A program made the translations under genes and the position numbers. From positions 59,664,910 through 59,728,909 of the forward strand of contig CM047431.1 in NCBI GenBank assembly GCA_026168455.1: DNA of 64,000 nt. The letters run 5' to 3'. Positions 10,213 to 20,918 of this stretch are shown piece after piece; within the stretch, counting starts at the first letter, position 1; the number at the start of each line of letters is the position of its first letter. The DNA comes from Theocolax elegans (taxonomy: Eukaryota > Arthropoda > Insecta > Hymenoptera > Cerocephalidae). The notes under the pieces are model-generated. The model ran no database searches, was not told where the DNA came from, and saw nothing but the letters and a program-made list of their open reading frames with translations.

Positions 10213-13171
10213 CGAGCAACTCACCGCATTAACGCGCCTGTCCGATCGCCCGTTGAATAGCCCGACAACTGTCGGCGTCTCTTGCGGCTGTTCGCCGTTT
10301 TCATTATTGCGTAAATCAATGACCCGCTAAAGAGACGTACTCTCTTCGCGTATACGTATTATGTTTAACGTTTGCGTATACACACACACACACACACCTT
10401 TATACCTATACTTGAATTTTATTCTCTATCTGACACTTCTGTCCTTAATTTTACTCTTCTATAAATGCATTTGCGTGTTTCCATGGCTTTCGGTTATTTA
10501 GATATATATGCATATATTGTACGCGGTATCTCTTGTTTCTTTATACGTATGTGTTACATCCATATACATATATATGTATATACTTGCGAGAGAGGAAGCG
10601 CATGTATATTGGTTTATTGGTATATGTAGGAAATTAAAATTTGAAAATGAATTCTCTTCAAACGTTATACTATTTTTTATAATTTGCAGAAGTTCCTTCT
10701 TTAATTTTCTTTTTTCTCGTATACGATATATATATCGCGTATTGGTTTTTGAATTTTGTAAATATTTATAACCTACGGAGAATTATCATACTAATATATT
10801 TAAACAAAAAGAACGTTGGTTTTTCCATTTTCGGGAGGTCTGTAAAATTAATGTTTCACTTACAAATAAACTATATTCTCTCCGAGAAAGAAATCGAAGT
10901 GTTAATGCATGTACGTAAAATGTTATAATTTACTAGACTTAAATACAAAACCTATATAATTATTTACATACATTCAAATGTACCTATTCGTTATTATAAA
11001 TAAAGGTACAGTTTGAAGAGGATGACAAAAAATCATCGAAACGTCGCCATGCATATAATTTTTAAATTGTGTTTAATTCACCAAGATCGTAAAATATTCC
11101 TTTATAATAAATTACGAGTTGTTAATTGTAAATTAAGAGGATGTAAAAAGGTCTATACAATGATACGTTCGCATTTATTAATTCAAACTACTCGCTAGAA
11201 TTTCGTTGAGATTATAATTAAATATTTTAATTTTCGGGTTGGTAACATCACAACAATTTTATGATAAAATAAATTGTAATACAACGCATTGTATTCACTT
11301 TGTTTTTATACAATAGCTCTTACACCATGTATATTAGTTAAAGTTATTTAAATATTTAATTAAATAAATTCTTTATTTTCACTGTATATATAGAACTTAT
11401 CGCTTTTTTATAAAATTTAATTAAAATTATGCATAATTCTATGAAATGTACTACATGTCTATATTGCAATTATCATTCAATTTAATATTATATATTTTAT
11501 GAAATACAGTGCTATACAATTTAGTTGTAACAATTAATATATATTACTATAATAATATTTCGCTATATTTTATATATCTGTAATGCAACGTTATAAAATT
11601 TGTTTTTCGTAACAATATTCTGCACAATAGCATATGAAATTAATTATAATAATTTATATATAGCAATATTATTATCTTTATCAATAATTAAAAATTTAGT
11701 GTCGAAGGTATATATAAATAATATCAATTTTAACACGTTGCGCGTATTTACATTCATCTGAATGTTTCGACTGTATTAGCTCACGTACAAAAAGATAGAA
11801 CGTACGTCTATGTTAAGAATTTCGGGATTTGTAATAAAAAAAAAGGTTATTTTATAAGTTATCTACATGTCATGAATATAAATCAAACTTTGATAGATAT
11901 TTGATTTACATCCGTATTTCAAATATCTATTAACGGTTTGCATCCATAAATCAAACCACTGAATCGCGTAAAATCCTACTTCTAAAAAAAATACCTTGGT
12001 CTAATAATATTTTTCTTTTCTATACTTTCACTTATAACTTTCGGTTATGCATATATAGGAAAACAAATGCAATTTTCGTGGTTCGCAAATTATTTATACT
12101 TATCGGATAATCGGAATTTGGTAGAAATTTTATATGAATAAATCTTGTATTCGTTAAACGGATTTGAAGGATAAAAAAAAATAAATAGAAGAATTACGAA
12201 TTCTATTTCAATTTGAGAGAATAATACGATAATATTAAAACTTAGCGTTAAATATCTTATTTACGTGCAAATGTATTTTATCTATTTATATTTCAATTTA
12301 AAAGGGATTTTTATTTTTTAATATCGTGTTAAAGTGTACACCTTAAAAGTATAGTTAACGTAATTTATACAAATTTTCGGTTATGTATACGTAAACTTTC
12401 GTGAATATTATTTGATGGTATAAATATAGGTAAAAAAAGTGTTTGCAATGTAAAAAAAAATATAATTGAATTGTTTTGGCACTTGGTATATTCATAATAT
12501 GATTATAAGTATTCAAATGTATCATATATGTATTTGTCTTTGGTTCTCTCATTCTGTTTTTTTTTCTTTTTTAATTTACTTAAAGCCGCATCCCTCTGAA
12601 TAAGATATCAATCGTCGTTTAACGTCGGAGTAGAAAAAAACACTTTATAGATGGATCGATGTAAAAACAAATTGAAAAATGAATTTACCCACCGAGTAAA
12701 CAATAATTTCCATAAAACATTCTACGCGCTCTCATTTTTGTTTTGTAAACGAGACAACAATTTTCTACCTATACCTTTTAACGATCGTTTCATTTCCAAC
12801 TTCAAACACTTGCCGAACGTAGACGTAAACCGAAACTGAAAGGGCGAAATAAAAGCGAACGAAACAAAAACAGTAGGTGAAAAATAGCAAAAAAAAAGAG
12901 AGCGAGGACTCAGAAACTATGAACATTCTAAAACGAGCAAAAAAAGACAAGAAGAACGATAGACCTATTTTTAATTACGTACTTTGTAAGGGTAAAATAA
13001 TTTGTTATAGATTCGTCGTTCGTAATTGCTATACGTTTCTTTTTTTTTGTCATCCGTCGCATCGAGCGTGATTTAGTATGCACGATTCGCGAGCCGTGTA
13101 CAATGCTGTTTCGGCCGATAATGTGTGATTGTCCGTGAAGTCGGTTGGGTGACGCGTATAGATATATATAT
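9111..13171. other. Long AT-rich non-coding stretch with microsatellites
   Basis: It contains (AAAT)n near 9871-9897, a GC-richer block at 10070-10330 with (CT)n at 10179-10207, (CA)n near 10380-10397, and a small imperfect inverted repeat at 11884-11932 built on AGATATTTGA. The open frames here (for example 9120-9497) are AT-driven and have no recognisable domains. The final 120 bp before the retrotransposon are GC-richer and end in (TA)n. Confidence 0.4.
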
Positions 13172-14392
13172 TATAACGGGCGCGTGTTCCGAAACGCACA
13201 ATAGCCCGTAAACTCGAAAACCGCGCAATCACGTGATTGCGCGCAACGTCGCGAAGGGCCGCGAGACACCGAGTCTCGAGCAGTCCGTTACGAGCCGTAT
13301 CGACGAGCGGTCGTGATTCACGTGAAAGAAAGAGCGGAAGCCGTAAGAGAGACGAGACGTGCGACGAGATCGAGAGCGAGAGTGCACGAGGTGAGTCGAG
13401 GCAGCTCCCGGAGAACAAGCCGTTCTGAGGACACGGGTCTGTTCACCTCCAGGACGGATAGCCGCCCGGGACGACTTGCACTCGTCGAAGCTTCGCGAGA
13501 TAGAAAGAGAGAGAACGGGATTGAGAGTAGCCGTTTCGCCGGCGCGTTCCTGCGCACCAAGTAAGTTGTTTACAACTTGGATCGGGTGGCATCGACTTCT
13601 TCCGGGAAGAGCGAGACGCAGTGCAGCAAGCACTGTCGGTTCGAGGGCGCGATTCGCCCAACCAGGCTTCCTCGCGCACGTGGCTAGGTAGATCGGTAAC
13701 TCGGGTTACCCGATTCCCCGCGTCTTCCCCGTGGGACGTAGGAGCGCACGAGCGCGTGCGCGCGTGTGGATATAGCCGCGACCGGGCCGTCGCGATTGCC
13801 TGCGCGCCGTCGAGGTTACGCGTTGTTTCACCGTAGTTCCTAGATGATTCTTATTCTTAAACAACCCAGTATTTGTTAATTGTTTAACACCGTGCGTTAT
13901 TGAGCGCTACCGAGCGCCTGTACATCTTTTGTCTATTCTTTTGTAAATATTATTGTAAATATTCGCCCGTAATAGATTTAATCATAAATTATCATTCTCT
14001 CTCGTTGTAATTTGAGTACCCCGTATCCACCTATCCCGCTTACCCAGCCGCCTCCGCGGGCGCGATAACACTTCCGTTGTCGCGCATCCTGAGCGGCCGA
14101 GCCTCGTGTTCCTCTACGGGCACGAGCAACCAGAAGCACTCGTCCTTCCTGTTGCTTCCTCAAGTTTGCCCGAGTGCAACTCGGGTCCGATGATTCTCCA
14201 CGCGGCGGAGAGTCGTCATCGTTGTTAACGGCGCATCGTCACCGAGGTACCGCGGTTGCACCACGGCTAAAGCCCGTGCGCGGTATCGCGGCATCGCAGA
14301 ACACAGCAGCGTGGCGCGAGGCCCGCGCAGGTAAGTTCTCGCCTTGAAAGCGGTGCTCGACGAGGAGCATACGCTAGAATCGCCCCGTTACA
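13172..14392 (+). repeat. 5' LTR, 1221 bp
   Basis: Starts TATAACGGG and ends CCCGTTACA, a short terminal inverted repeat with one mismatch. It has the same length as the copy at 21811-23031 and appears identical to it. The GC-rich body holds several open frames that recur identically in the other LTR and are non-coding by-products. It should contain the promoter and polyadenylation signal; I could not place them reliably. Confidence 0.93.
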
Positions 14393-15994
14393 GCTGGCGC
14401 CCAACTTCCGGTTTCGGGAAAAGAATGCAGGGTATTCTCTTCGTTTAAGAATCTGTTGTTTTTTTTAATTCTCAGCGTTTGACTTATTTTGTTGAAAAGA
14501 GGTCAAACTTTGTTTTTTTTTCTTTTCTCTCTCTCTCGTGATTTCCCTCGTATTTATTGCGATCGCGCATAAATTACGCATAGAAGTGCTAGTGTAATTT
14601 AATAAAACTCGCTTTATTTATCATTTTTTTTTGCGACAAAATAAATTTTAGTGCTTGATTTATTTGGTGAAATAAATCGCAATTTGTTTTTTTTTTACCT
14701 TCACTTTCGCTCGGGATAGGTCGTTTCGTTTTTTTTTGTTTATTTTATTTATTTCTCGCGAATAATTGTGATAGGGTGCTATCGCAAGTTTGATTGATCA
14801 ATATAATTAGTAGAATTATCGATTTTTGTTGGTAATTATTTTGCGCAAAAATAGGGTTGTTTTATTTTTAGCGCATAAATAATTATAATTTTTGCGAAAA
14901 ATTATAACTCGACAACAAAAATTCGAATTTTGAATTACAATAAAAATAATAATTTTAAGCGTAATATTTCGATACCCACGTTAAAATTTAGCTAGCTTAA
15001 ATTCGTGCGTTGTTGACGCGAGGAGGCACGCGACGCGCGAATGTAAACAAAGCGCCTTGTTTACACTTTCGAACTTTTGTATAAGACACAAAGATTGAGT
15101 CGATTTTCAGACTCGTAATTTCTACGCTGTTCAAATATTATTTGAGAAATGATATTTAGAACAGCACAGGCGAAAAATTTTACTTCGACTAGCGAATTGC
15201 AGGAAAGTGATTAGAGAATTATTATCCTTTCTTTAAGTAATTGACGAAATTACCTGCAATTCACATATTTTGTTTTTGATCATTTAATGTGACTACAATC
15301 CTTTTCTTTACTAGTGATAAATAATTAATTTTTTTTTACACTTTTCAAATGTAAATATAGTTTAAAATTTTTCGCACACACAAAATTTTGTTTTTTTTTC
15401 TTACTAACAATTTGAGAAATTATTTAATTTAATTGGAGAAACTATTTAATTAAATTTTTAAAAATAATTTGAGAAATTATTTAAAAATTGTTTTTTATTT
15501 ATACTGAAAAATAATTTGTCACTTGATTGTTTGTGGTGTGTATATATACACACGCATATAAGACAACGGGCGCAAAATAGGATATTTTCAACCTAATTTT
15601 TTTTTAAAAAATATTCATTTCCGATTTTGCGCAAGTTGGTTGAAGGAAAATATCTTTGTGTCTGTCGTTGTGTGTGAGCGCAAGTGTGCAGATATATAAG
15701 CGACATATATTATTATTTTTTTTATTTATTATACATATTTGCGTGCGCTTTATTAATTTAATATACTTATATATTTATATATGTAATATTTTAAAATTTA
15801 TTAATCTAAGTGTGATTTTAAATTGTAAAAACGGCTAAAGTGTGTCTTTGGATTTTACGTTGTAAATCCGAAAGCACACTAGGTTAACGGACTGGTGTGA
15901 TTGAAATAAAGCGCGCACACACAACGCTAATAAGCGCATTTGTTTATAAAATTTTGCGAGCGGCTTAAACTAAATAAATAAATAAAACAGCGTA
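14393..15994 (+). other. Retrotransposon leader with primer-binding site
   Basis: The primer-binding site TGGCGCCCAAC starts at 14395, two bases after the LTR. It begins with the TGG expected to pair with a tRNA CCA end; the tRNA is not identified with certainty. The following ~1.6 kb is AT-rich and non-coding, unusually long for a gag leader. It contains oligo-T tracts and a TGTGTATATATACACACG palindrome near 15536. Confidence 0.75.
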
Positions 15995-17800
15995 ATGGCG
16001 AGAGAAACGCTTACTTCCGTGGAACAATGGTGCTTAGCACTTTCTGAGGACGATCTCGAGGATAACCTCAAAGCACTTAACCTCAACCGGACAGGTTGGA
16101 GGTTATCAAAAGTGGAGCGTTTGTATAATTGGCTACTCGGACATTATAGCCAATCAGATTTCGAGGAAACTGAATTGGAACCCGAGGAAGCGCGAATAAA
16201 ACGCGAACAGCTGCGAAGCGCGTTTATCGACCAAACGTGCGCAGAAAAATCAGGATCGACGATCCTGGAGGAAGGCTTTGATCACGATCGGCCGCATCCA
16301 ATTCAAATGTTGCATGACGATGCATTAATCACCGCAGTTTATCCAATACAGCAGACGAGTGCTGAGGATAATGCGCAAGTATTGCGAATACAAGCGCAAG
16401 AGAGTGCGTCTACAAACGATCAGGTAAATGTGTTACCCACAGTAGATACGCGTAAAGCGGAAATGCAACAAACCCCGAGTACTTCGCGGCAACCGTCAGA
16501 AGAACAGCAACACCCACAGATTCCCATGAATTATCGAGAATTCATGAACGAATCTAACCGCAAATATGTGGAGCTGCAAAAGCAAATTGATTCGATAACG
16601 AGGTTATTCAAAAAATTTGCAAGCGCGTCGCCCGTGAGTAGTACGCGGATTGATGCGCAAGAATTGCACAATAACGAACTTCCGCAAGGTGCAACTGCAA
16701 AAGTTGGCAATCGCGTTACTTTTCAAGATACGTACGATATTGTCAATTTACCGCAAAGCAGCCCGATATCGGTAAATCAAACTCACCATTTGTCAGAGTC
16801 GAGTAACGTTTGGAGAGGGGGAGACCTTCTCAACCTGGGTGAGAATGCTGCAGGTAACTCGGCGCTAAATAGCGCGAGTAATAGCAACGTTACTGCGACT
16901 TCAAAGCGCGATGTTGGCCAAATCGTGCGCAAATGGGGTTTGCATTTTAACGGCGATCGAAGTCAAAGCGTCGACATGTTCTTGACGCGTGTTGAGGAAT
17001 GTCGCGCGCATAGTAATCTATCAGATAGCGAAGTAATGTCTTCATTATCTGAATTACTCAACGGAGTAGCGGCTGTGTGGTATAGAAACCACAGAAATGA
17101 ATGGTCGAATTGGTCCGACTTTTGCGAGGACGCTCGCTTAACGTACGGAATGGCAAGCGGCTATCAACAGAGGTTGGTAGCGGAAGCTAATGCGCGCACA
17201 CAAGGCAAAGATGAGCCTGTGGGTGATTACATCACTTATTTGACCGGTATTATGCGCAAACAAATACCGAGACCCACGGTGGAAGCGCAATTAGATTTGC
17301 TATATCTTAACATGCTTCCCCGCTTGCGACAGCTGATCAAAAGAACGGACTTTGACAGCGTAAGAGACCTGTTGGTTATGGCAAAGAACGCTGAGCTCAA
17401 TCTTGAGTACGAGCGCACGTACAGGGCTCCGCCGGATCCTGAAGTGTCACTTTTGCCGGAAATGGCGTACCGCGCACCAAAAAGCGCCGCCATAGCAACC
17501 AAAGTGTCCGCTGTAGTCGCTGAGGACAAAACAGCGGCGCCAACAGAGATCGCTGCACTACTCACGAAAATGAATGAGAATTTTCAGCGATTTCTAAACC
17601 AACAAAAAGCACGCCATAACCAAGGTAAATGCCAAAATAGAGGCAAAAATAACTCGCCCAAACATAAAGGTGAACAGGGTAAAGGGGGAGCGCAGGTCAA
17701 GCCAGCAATAAGAGTGCTGAGAGCAAGGGCGCTCCTCCGGAAGGTAAGAGCGAAGAAGCGCGAAAACCTCCCCCGCGCACACGGGATCCAAAAAAGATGA
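15995..17800 (+). CDS. gag: Gag polyprotein (capsid part), C-terminus frameshifted
   Basis: 601-residue frame. Residues ~8-50 (DLEDNLKALNLNRTGWRLSK) resemble a SAP-type helix-loop-helix. Residues ~170-205 look coiled-coil-like. Residues ~305-490 form the retrotransposon capsid domain (KWGLHFNGDRSQ, AAVWYRNHR, LYLNMLPRLRQ). The last ~35 residues are arginine-rich and look out of frame, ending at TGA 17798. In the -1 frame the sequence from about 17690 is hydrophilic and leads into the zinc knuckle. The simplest reading is loss of one base in the G run at 17684-17688. Gag builds the cytoplasmic particle that packages the element RNA. Confidence 0.9.
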   Translation: MARETLTSVEQWCLALSEDDLEDNLKALNLNRTGWRLSKVERLYNWLLGHYSQSDFEETELEPEEARIKREQLRSAFIDQTCAEKSGSTILEEGFDHDRPHPIQMLHDDALITAVYPIQQTSAEDNAQVLRIQAQESASTNDQVNVLPTVDTRKAEMQQTPSTSRQPSEEQQHPQIPMNYREFMNESNRKYVELQKQIDSITRLFKKFASASPVSSTRIDAQELHNNELPQGATAKVGNRVTFQDTYDIVNLPQSSPISVNQTHHLSESSNVWRGGDLLNLGENAAGNSALNSASNSNVTATSKRDVGQIVRKWGLHFNGDRSQSVDMFLTRVEECRAHSNLSDSEVMSSLSELLNGVAAVWYRNHRNEWSNWSDFCEDARLTYGMASGYQQRLVAEANARTQGKDEPVGDYITYLTGIMRKQIPRPTVEAQLDLLYLNMLPRLRQLIKRTDFDSVRDLLVMAKNAELNLEYERTYRAPPDPEVSLLPEMAYRAPKSAAIATKVSAVVAEDKTAAPTEIAALLTKMNENFQRFLNQQKARHNQGKCQNRGKNNSPKHKGEQGKGGAQVKPAIRVLRARALLRKVRAKKRENLPRAHGIQKR

Positions 17801-17886
17801 ATGTTCGTTGTTTCGTGTGCGATGAGCCAGGACACTTCGCGAGAGATTGTGCGAAGCGGGCGGGAAACGAACAACGGGAAGCGTAG
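17683..17886 (+). CDS. Gag nucleocapsid zinc knuckle in its own frame
   Basis: This frame is open from 17683 to TAG 17884-17886. It encodes a CCHC zinc knuckle with exact C-X2-C-X4-H-X4-C spacing (CFVCDEPGHFARDC, about 17809-17850). Such knuckles bind the element RNA. It lies in the -1 frame relative to upstream gag and in the +1 frame relative to pol, so it bridges them. It overlaps the start of the pol frame by 61 bases, the usual geometry for a frameshift-linked Gag-Pol. Confidence 0.85.
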   Translation, partial: RGSAGQASNKSAESKGAPPEGKSEEARKPPPRTRDPKKMNVRCFVCDEPGHFARDCAKRAGNEQREA

Positions 17887-20800
17887 ACGAGGTCTCTATG
17901 CCCCCGGTAGATTCGTGTACGACCTCAAACGTTAAGACAGAGAGCGTAGAGAGTACGCAGCCTCTTTGTGCGAACATTAGTGCGACTAGTGTGGCATCGA
18001 GCGTCGATACGCCAACGAACTCGCACAGGGAAACCTACGTGTTACCGCAAGCGTTGCGCGACACGCCGATTACGTCGACCCGAGATCCCAACGACATCGA
18101 GGATCGTTGGTGGCTCCAAGTTGACATCGGAGGTTTCCGAGTTAGGTCATTATACGATCCAGGCGCAGCGCGTACGGTTATGGGCGCGCTTGGACTACAA
18201 ATTGCCAGCGCATGTGGGCGAGAGCTCCGACCGAGCAAGGGTCGTGGAGCTCGCGTTGCCGACGGGCATTATACTCCCATCGCCGGATATGTAGATCTGC
18301 CTTTTACCGTAGCAGGTGTGAAAAAGGAGGTTACAGTGGCAATTATGCCCGACCTTGATCATGACTGCTATATAGGTACAAATTTTTGTCGTTTATTTGA
18401 TGCAGTGCATGACCCTAACGCCAACCTGCTTTATTTAAAACAAGCGGAGCAAAGTGTTAAGCTAGAAGTAGCTAGTCTCAGCACTTGGGGTTTATTGCAA
18501 CTATCTGCTATAGGACTCGCACGAGTTGAGCAGATTGAGCGCGACGAAGTAGAGCGTCTACTAAATCGCGTTCTAACCTCTAGCGAAGCGAAACTCGGAT
18601 GTACTTCACGGATAATGCACGAGATCGATGTAGGATCCTCGCGCCCCGTGAAACAAAAGTACTATCCGGTTTCGCGCAAAATCGAAGAAGAGATGCATAA
18701 GCAGGTCTTCGAAATGCTAGAGGCAGGTATAATTGAACCTGCAACCAGCGGCTGGTCGAGTCCAGTCGTGATGGTCCGCAAATCGAACGGTGCGTATCGA
18801 TTTTGCGTCGACTTTCGCAAGGTAAATGCTGTCACGAAGCCTGACGCCTATCCATTACCATATATGGATAATATACTTCGAAAATTACAAAAATCAAAGT
18901 ATATAAGTACGCTCGATCTCAGCAGCGCGTATCATCAAATACCGCTGAAGAAAGAGTCGCGGCCCTTTACAGCTTTTACTGTACCAGGGTTGGGACTATA
19001 TCAGTTCACGCGCATGCCTTACGGCCTTGCATATGCGCCGGCGACCTTTCAAAGAGTCATAGACTCGATAATTACACCTGAGTTAGAGCCGTGGTCGTTC
19101 TCATATTTAGACGACATAATAATCGCTACGGAGACGTTCGAGGAACACCTCAAAATGCTTGAGGAAGTGCTCCAGCGAATAAAGGCCGCAGGTTTCACGA
19201 TTAACAGGGAGAAGAGCGTCTTCTGCCGAGAGGAAGTTAAGTACCTCGGCGTCCTTGTTAATCACGACGGTTTTCGCCCAGATCCGGATAAAATTGCACC
19301 GATAATGCAATACCCGGCCCCCAAAAACTTAAAGCAGCTCCGACGATTCATGGGAATGTCGTCGTGGTATCGCAAATTCCTACCGGATTTTGCGACACTC
19401 GCAGAGCCACTTACGCAACTTACGAAGAAGGGGCGTAAATATGAGTGGGGGGAGGAGCAACAAGGGGCTTTTACACAAATAAAAGCGCTCGTGGCTACAG
19501 CGCCCGTGCTCCAGCGTCCGGATTTTTCAACTCAGTTTGTAGTCCAAACGGATGCAAGCGACTCAGGCTTGGGTGCCGTACTTTTACAGTACGTAGACGG
19601 CGAAGAGAGAGTGCTCGAATTTGCTAGTCGCACTATGACGCAAGCTGAGCGCAATTACAGCGTAACCGAGAGGGAATGCCTCGCTGTAATATGGGCAATA
19701 CGGAAATTTAGACCGTATATTGAAGGTTATACCTTCCGGGTACTAACCGACCATAGCAGTCTTCGCTGGCTATGCAATTTGCGCAATCCAACAGGGCGCC
19801 TGGCGAGATGGGCGCTAGAGTTGCAAGGGCACTCTTTTACTGTTGAACATCGCAAAGGGGCGCTTAATCACGTTCCCGATGCATTGTCGAGAATGCACGA
19901 GGACGAAGCGCCCGAGATTTGCGCAATCACATGGGCGAGCGATACGCGCGATACGTGGTATACGCGCCTACGCGAACAAATACAGCAACAGCCGCGAGAC
20001 TTTCCACGCTATAAAACGATAGGTGGACAGCTGTATATACACCGCCCAAGCGAAATACTTCCAGCAGAAATCGACGAGGATGATGCTTGGAAAATTGTCG
20101 TTCCAAAGGAAAAGCGACAAGGAGTCATGCAAGAATGCCATGACGAGCCGACTGCAGGCCACTTGGGGCGCGAGAAAACATACGCTCGCGTCTCATTATA
20201 TTATTTTTGGCCTAGAATGTACCGAGACGTACAAGAGTACGTTAAAACATGCATCGTTTGCCAACAATGTAAAGTTGAGCAACGAGCGCCCGCAGGTTTG
20301 ATGGGGCGCCGTGTTTTTGATCGACCATGGCAAGTCGTTGCGGCGGATATCATGGGTCCATTTCCCCGCAGTAAACACGGCAAAGAATACATTTTAGTAT
20401 TCCAAGACCTATTCACGCGGTGGATAGAGTGCGCAGCGATTCGCAAGGCGAACGCGCAAACGATACTAAAAGAGCTTAAAGAGCGAGTATTCTTGCGCTA
20501 TGGAGTTAGCGAGATATTTTTGTCGGACAACGGGACTGAATTTAAAAATCGTCTTGTCGACAAATATCTTGAAGAGCAAGGTGTGCTCCACACTACTACG
20601 CCTCCATATCACCCCCAGGCGAATCCTGTAGAACGCGTTAATCGTTCCCTTAAGACCATGATAAAGTCTTTTATCGAGGAGAGCCACTCAACTTGGGACG
20701 AAAAACTACACGAGATAGTTTACGCGTACAATACATCGGTACATAGCTCGACAGAAACGAGCCCAGCGCTCTTAAACTACGGCCGACAGCCTACGCCGCC

Positions 20801-20918
20801 GTCTTTTATGAAGAGAGCGCAAGATATAGCCGCTGCTGAGCAAGAGCAGCAAAACGCAATCGAGAACTGGAAAGCTAGGATGCGCGTCCTAGCAGACGTG
20901 CGCGATACAGCAGCCTGA
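17826..20918 (+). CDS. pol: Pol polyprotein: protease, reverse transcriptase, RNase H, integrase
   Basis: The open frame runs from 17826, after a stop at 17823, to TGA 20916. No ATG is expected because entry is by frameshift. Counting from 17847: an aspartic protease at ~90-113 with an atypical LYDPGAART motif; reverse transcriptase ~265-500 with YLDD at ~420 and MPYGLAYAPATFQ; RNase H with TDASDSG at ~568, the TERE block and LTDHSSL. Integrase follows, with an H-H-C-C zinc site (GHLGREKTY to CIVCQQC) at ~764-810 and a D,D,E triad in AADIMGPF, LSDNGTEF and NPVERVNRS. The frame stops before the integrase C-terminal domain, which continues in the +1 frame. Confidence 0.92.
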   Translation, partial: ARTLRERLCEAGGKRTTGSVDEVSMPPVDSCTTSNVKTESVESTQPLCANISATSVASSVDTPTNSHRETYVLPQALRDTPITSTRDPNDIEDRWWLQVDIGGFRVRSLYDPGAARTVMGALGLQIASACGRELRPSKGRGARVADGHYTPIAGYVDLPFTVAGVKKEVTVAIMPDLDHDCYIGTNFCRLFDAVHDPNANLLYLKQAEQSVKLEVASLSTWGLLQLSAIGLARVEQIERDEVERLLNRVLTSSEAKLGCTSRIMHEIDVGSSRPVKQKYYPVSRKIEEEMHKQVFEMLEAGIIEPATSGWSSPVVMVRKSNGAYRFCVDFRKVNAVTKPDAYPLPYMDNILRKLQKSKYISTLDLSSAYHQIPLKKESRPFTAFTVPGLGLYQFTRMPYGLAYAPATFQRVIDSIITPELEPWSFSYLDDIIIATETFEEHLKMLEEVLQRIKAAGFTINREKSVFCREEVKYLGVLVNHDGFRPDPDKIAPIMQYPAPKNLKQLRRFMGMSSWYRKFLPDFATLAEPLTQLTKKGRKYEWGEEQQGAFTQIKALVATAPVLQRPDFSTQFVVQTDASDSGLGAVLLQYVDGEERVLEFASRTMTQAERNYSVTERECLAVIWAIRKFRPYIEGYTFRVLTDHSSLRWLCNLRNPTGRLARWALELQGHSFTVEHRKGALNHVPDALSRMHEDEAPEICAITWASDTRDTWYTRLREQIQQQPRDFPRYKTIGGQLYIHRPSEILPAEIDEDDAWKIVVPKEKRQGVMQECHDEPTAGHLGREKTYARVSLYYFWPRMYRDVQEYVKTCIVCQQCKVEQRAPAGLMGRRVFDRPWQVVAADIMGPFPRSKHGKEYILVFQDLFTRWIECAAIRKANAQTILKELKERVFLRYGVSEIFLSDNGTEFKNRLVDKYLEEQGVLHTTTPPYHPQANPVERVNRSLKTMIKSFIEESHSTWDEKLHEIVYAYNTSVHSSTETSPALLNYGRQPTPPSFMKRAQDIAAAEQEQQNAIENWKARMRVLADVRDTAA
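17862..17868 (+). promoter_or_regulatory. Candidate -1 ribosomal frameshift heptamer GGGAAAC
   Basis: The zinc-knuckle frame reads GCG GGA AAC here, so the heptamer is exactly in X XXY YYZ register. Slipping back one base enters the pol frame. It lies inside the 17826-17886 overlap, 16 bases before the TAG. GGGAAAC is a known retroviral -1 slippery sequence. A downstream GC-rich stretch (17874-17905) could supply the stimulatory structure, but I have not folded it. Confidence 0.7.

Noticed and set aside
13050..14163. Open frames of 60-134 codons on both strands, repeated at 21782-22802
   Set aside because: They lie in the two LTRs and recur because the LTRs appear identical; no domains are visible.
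17789..17800. A AAA AAG heptamer at 17790-17796 as the Gag-Pol frameshift site
   Set aside because: From the zinc-knuckle frame it would enter the pol frame before a stop at 17823, so it cannot yield Pol; GGGAAAC at 17862 can.
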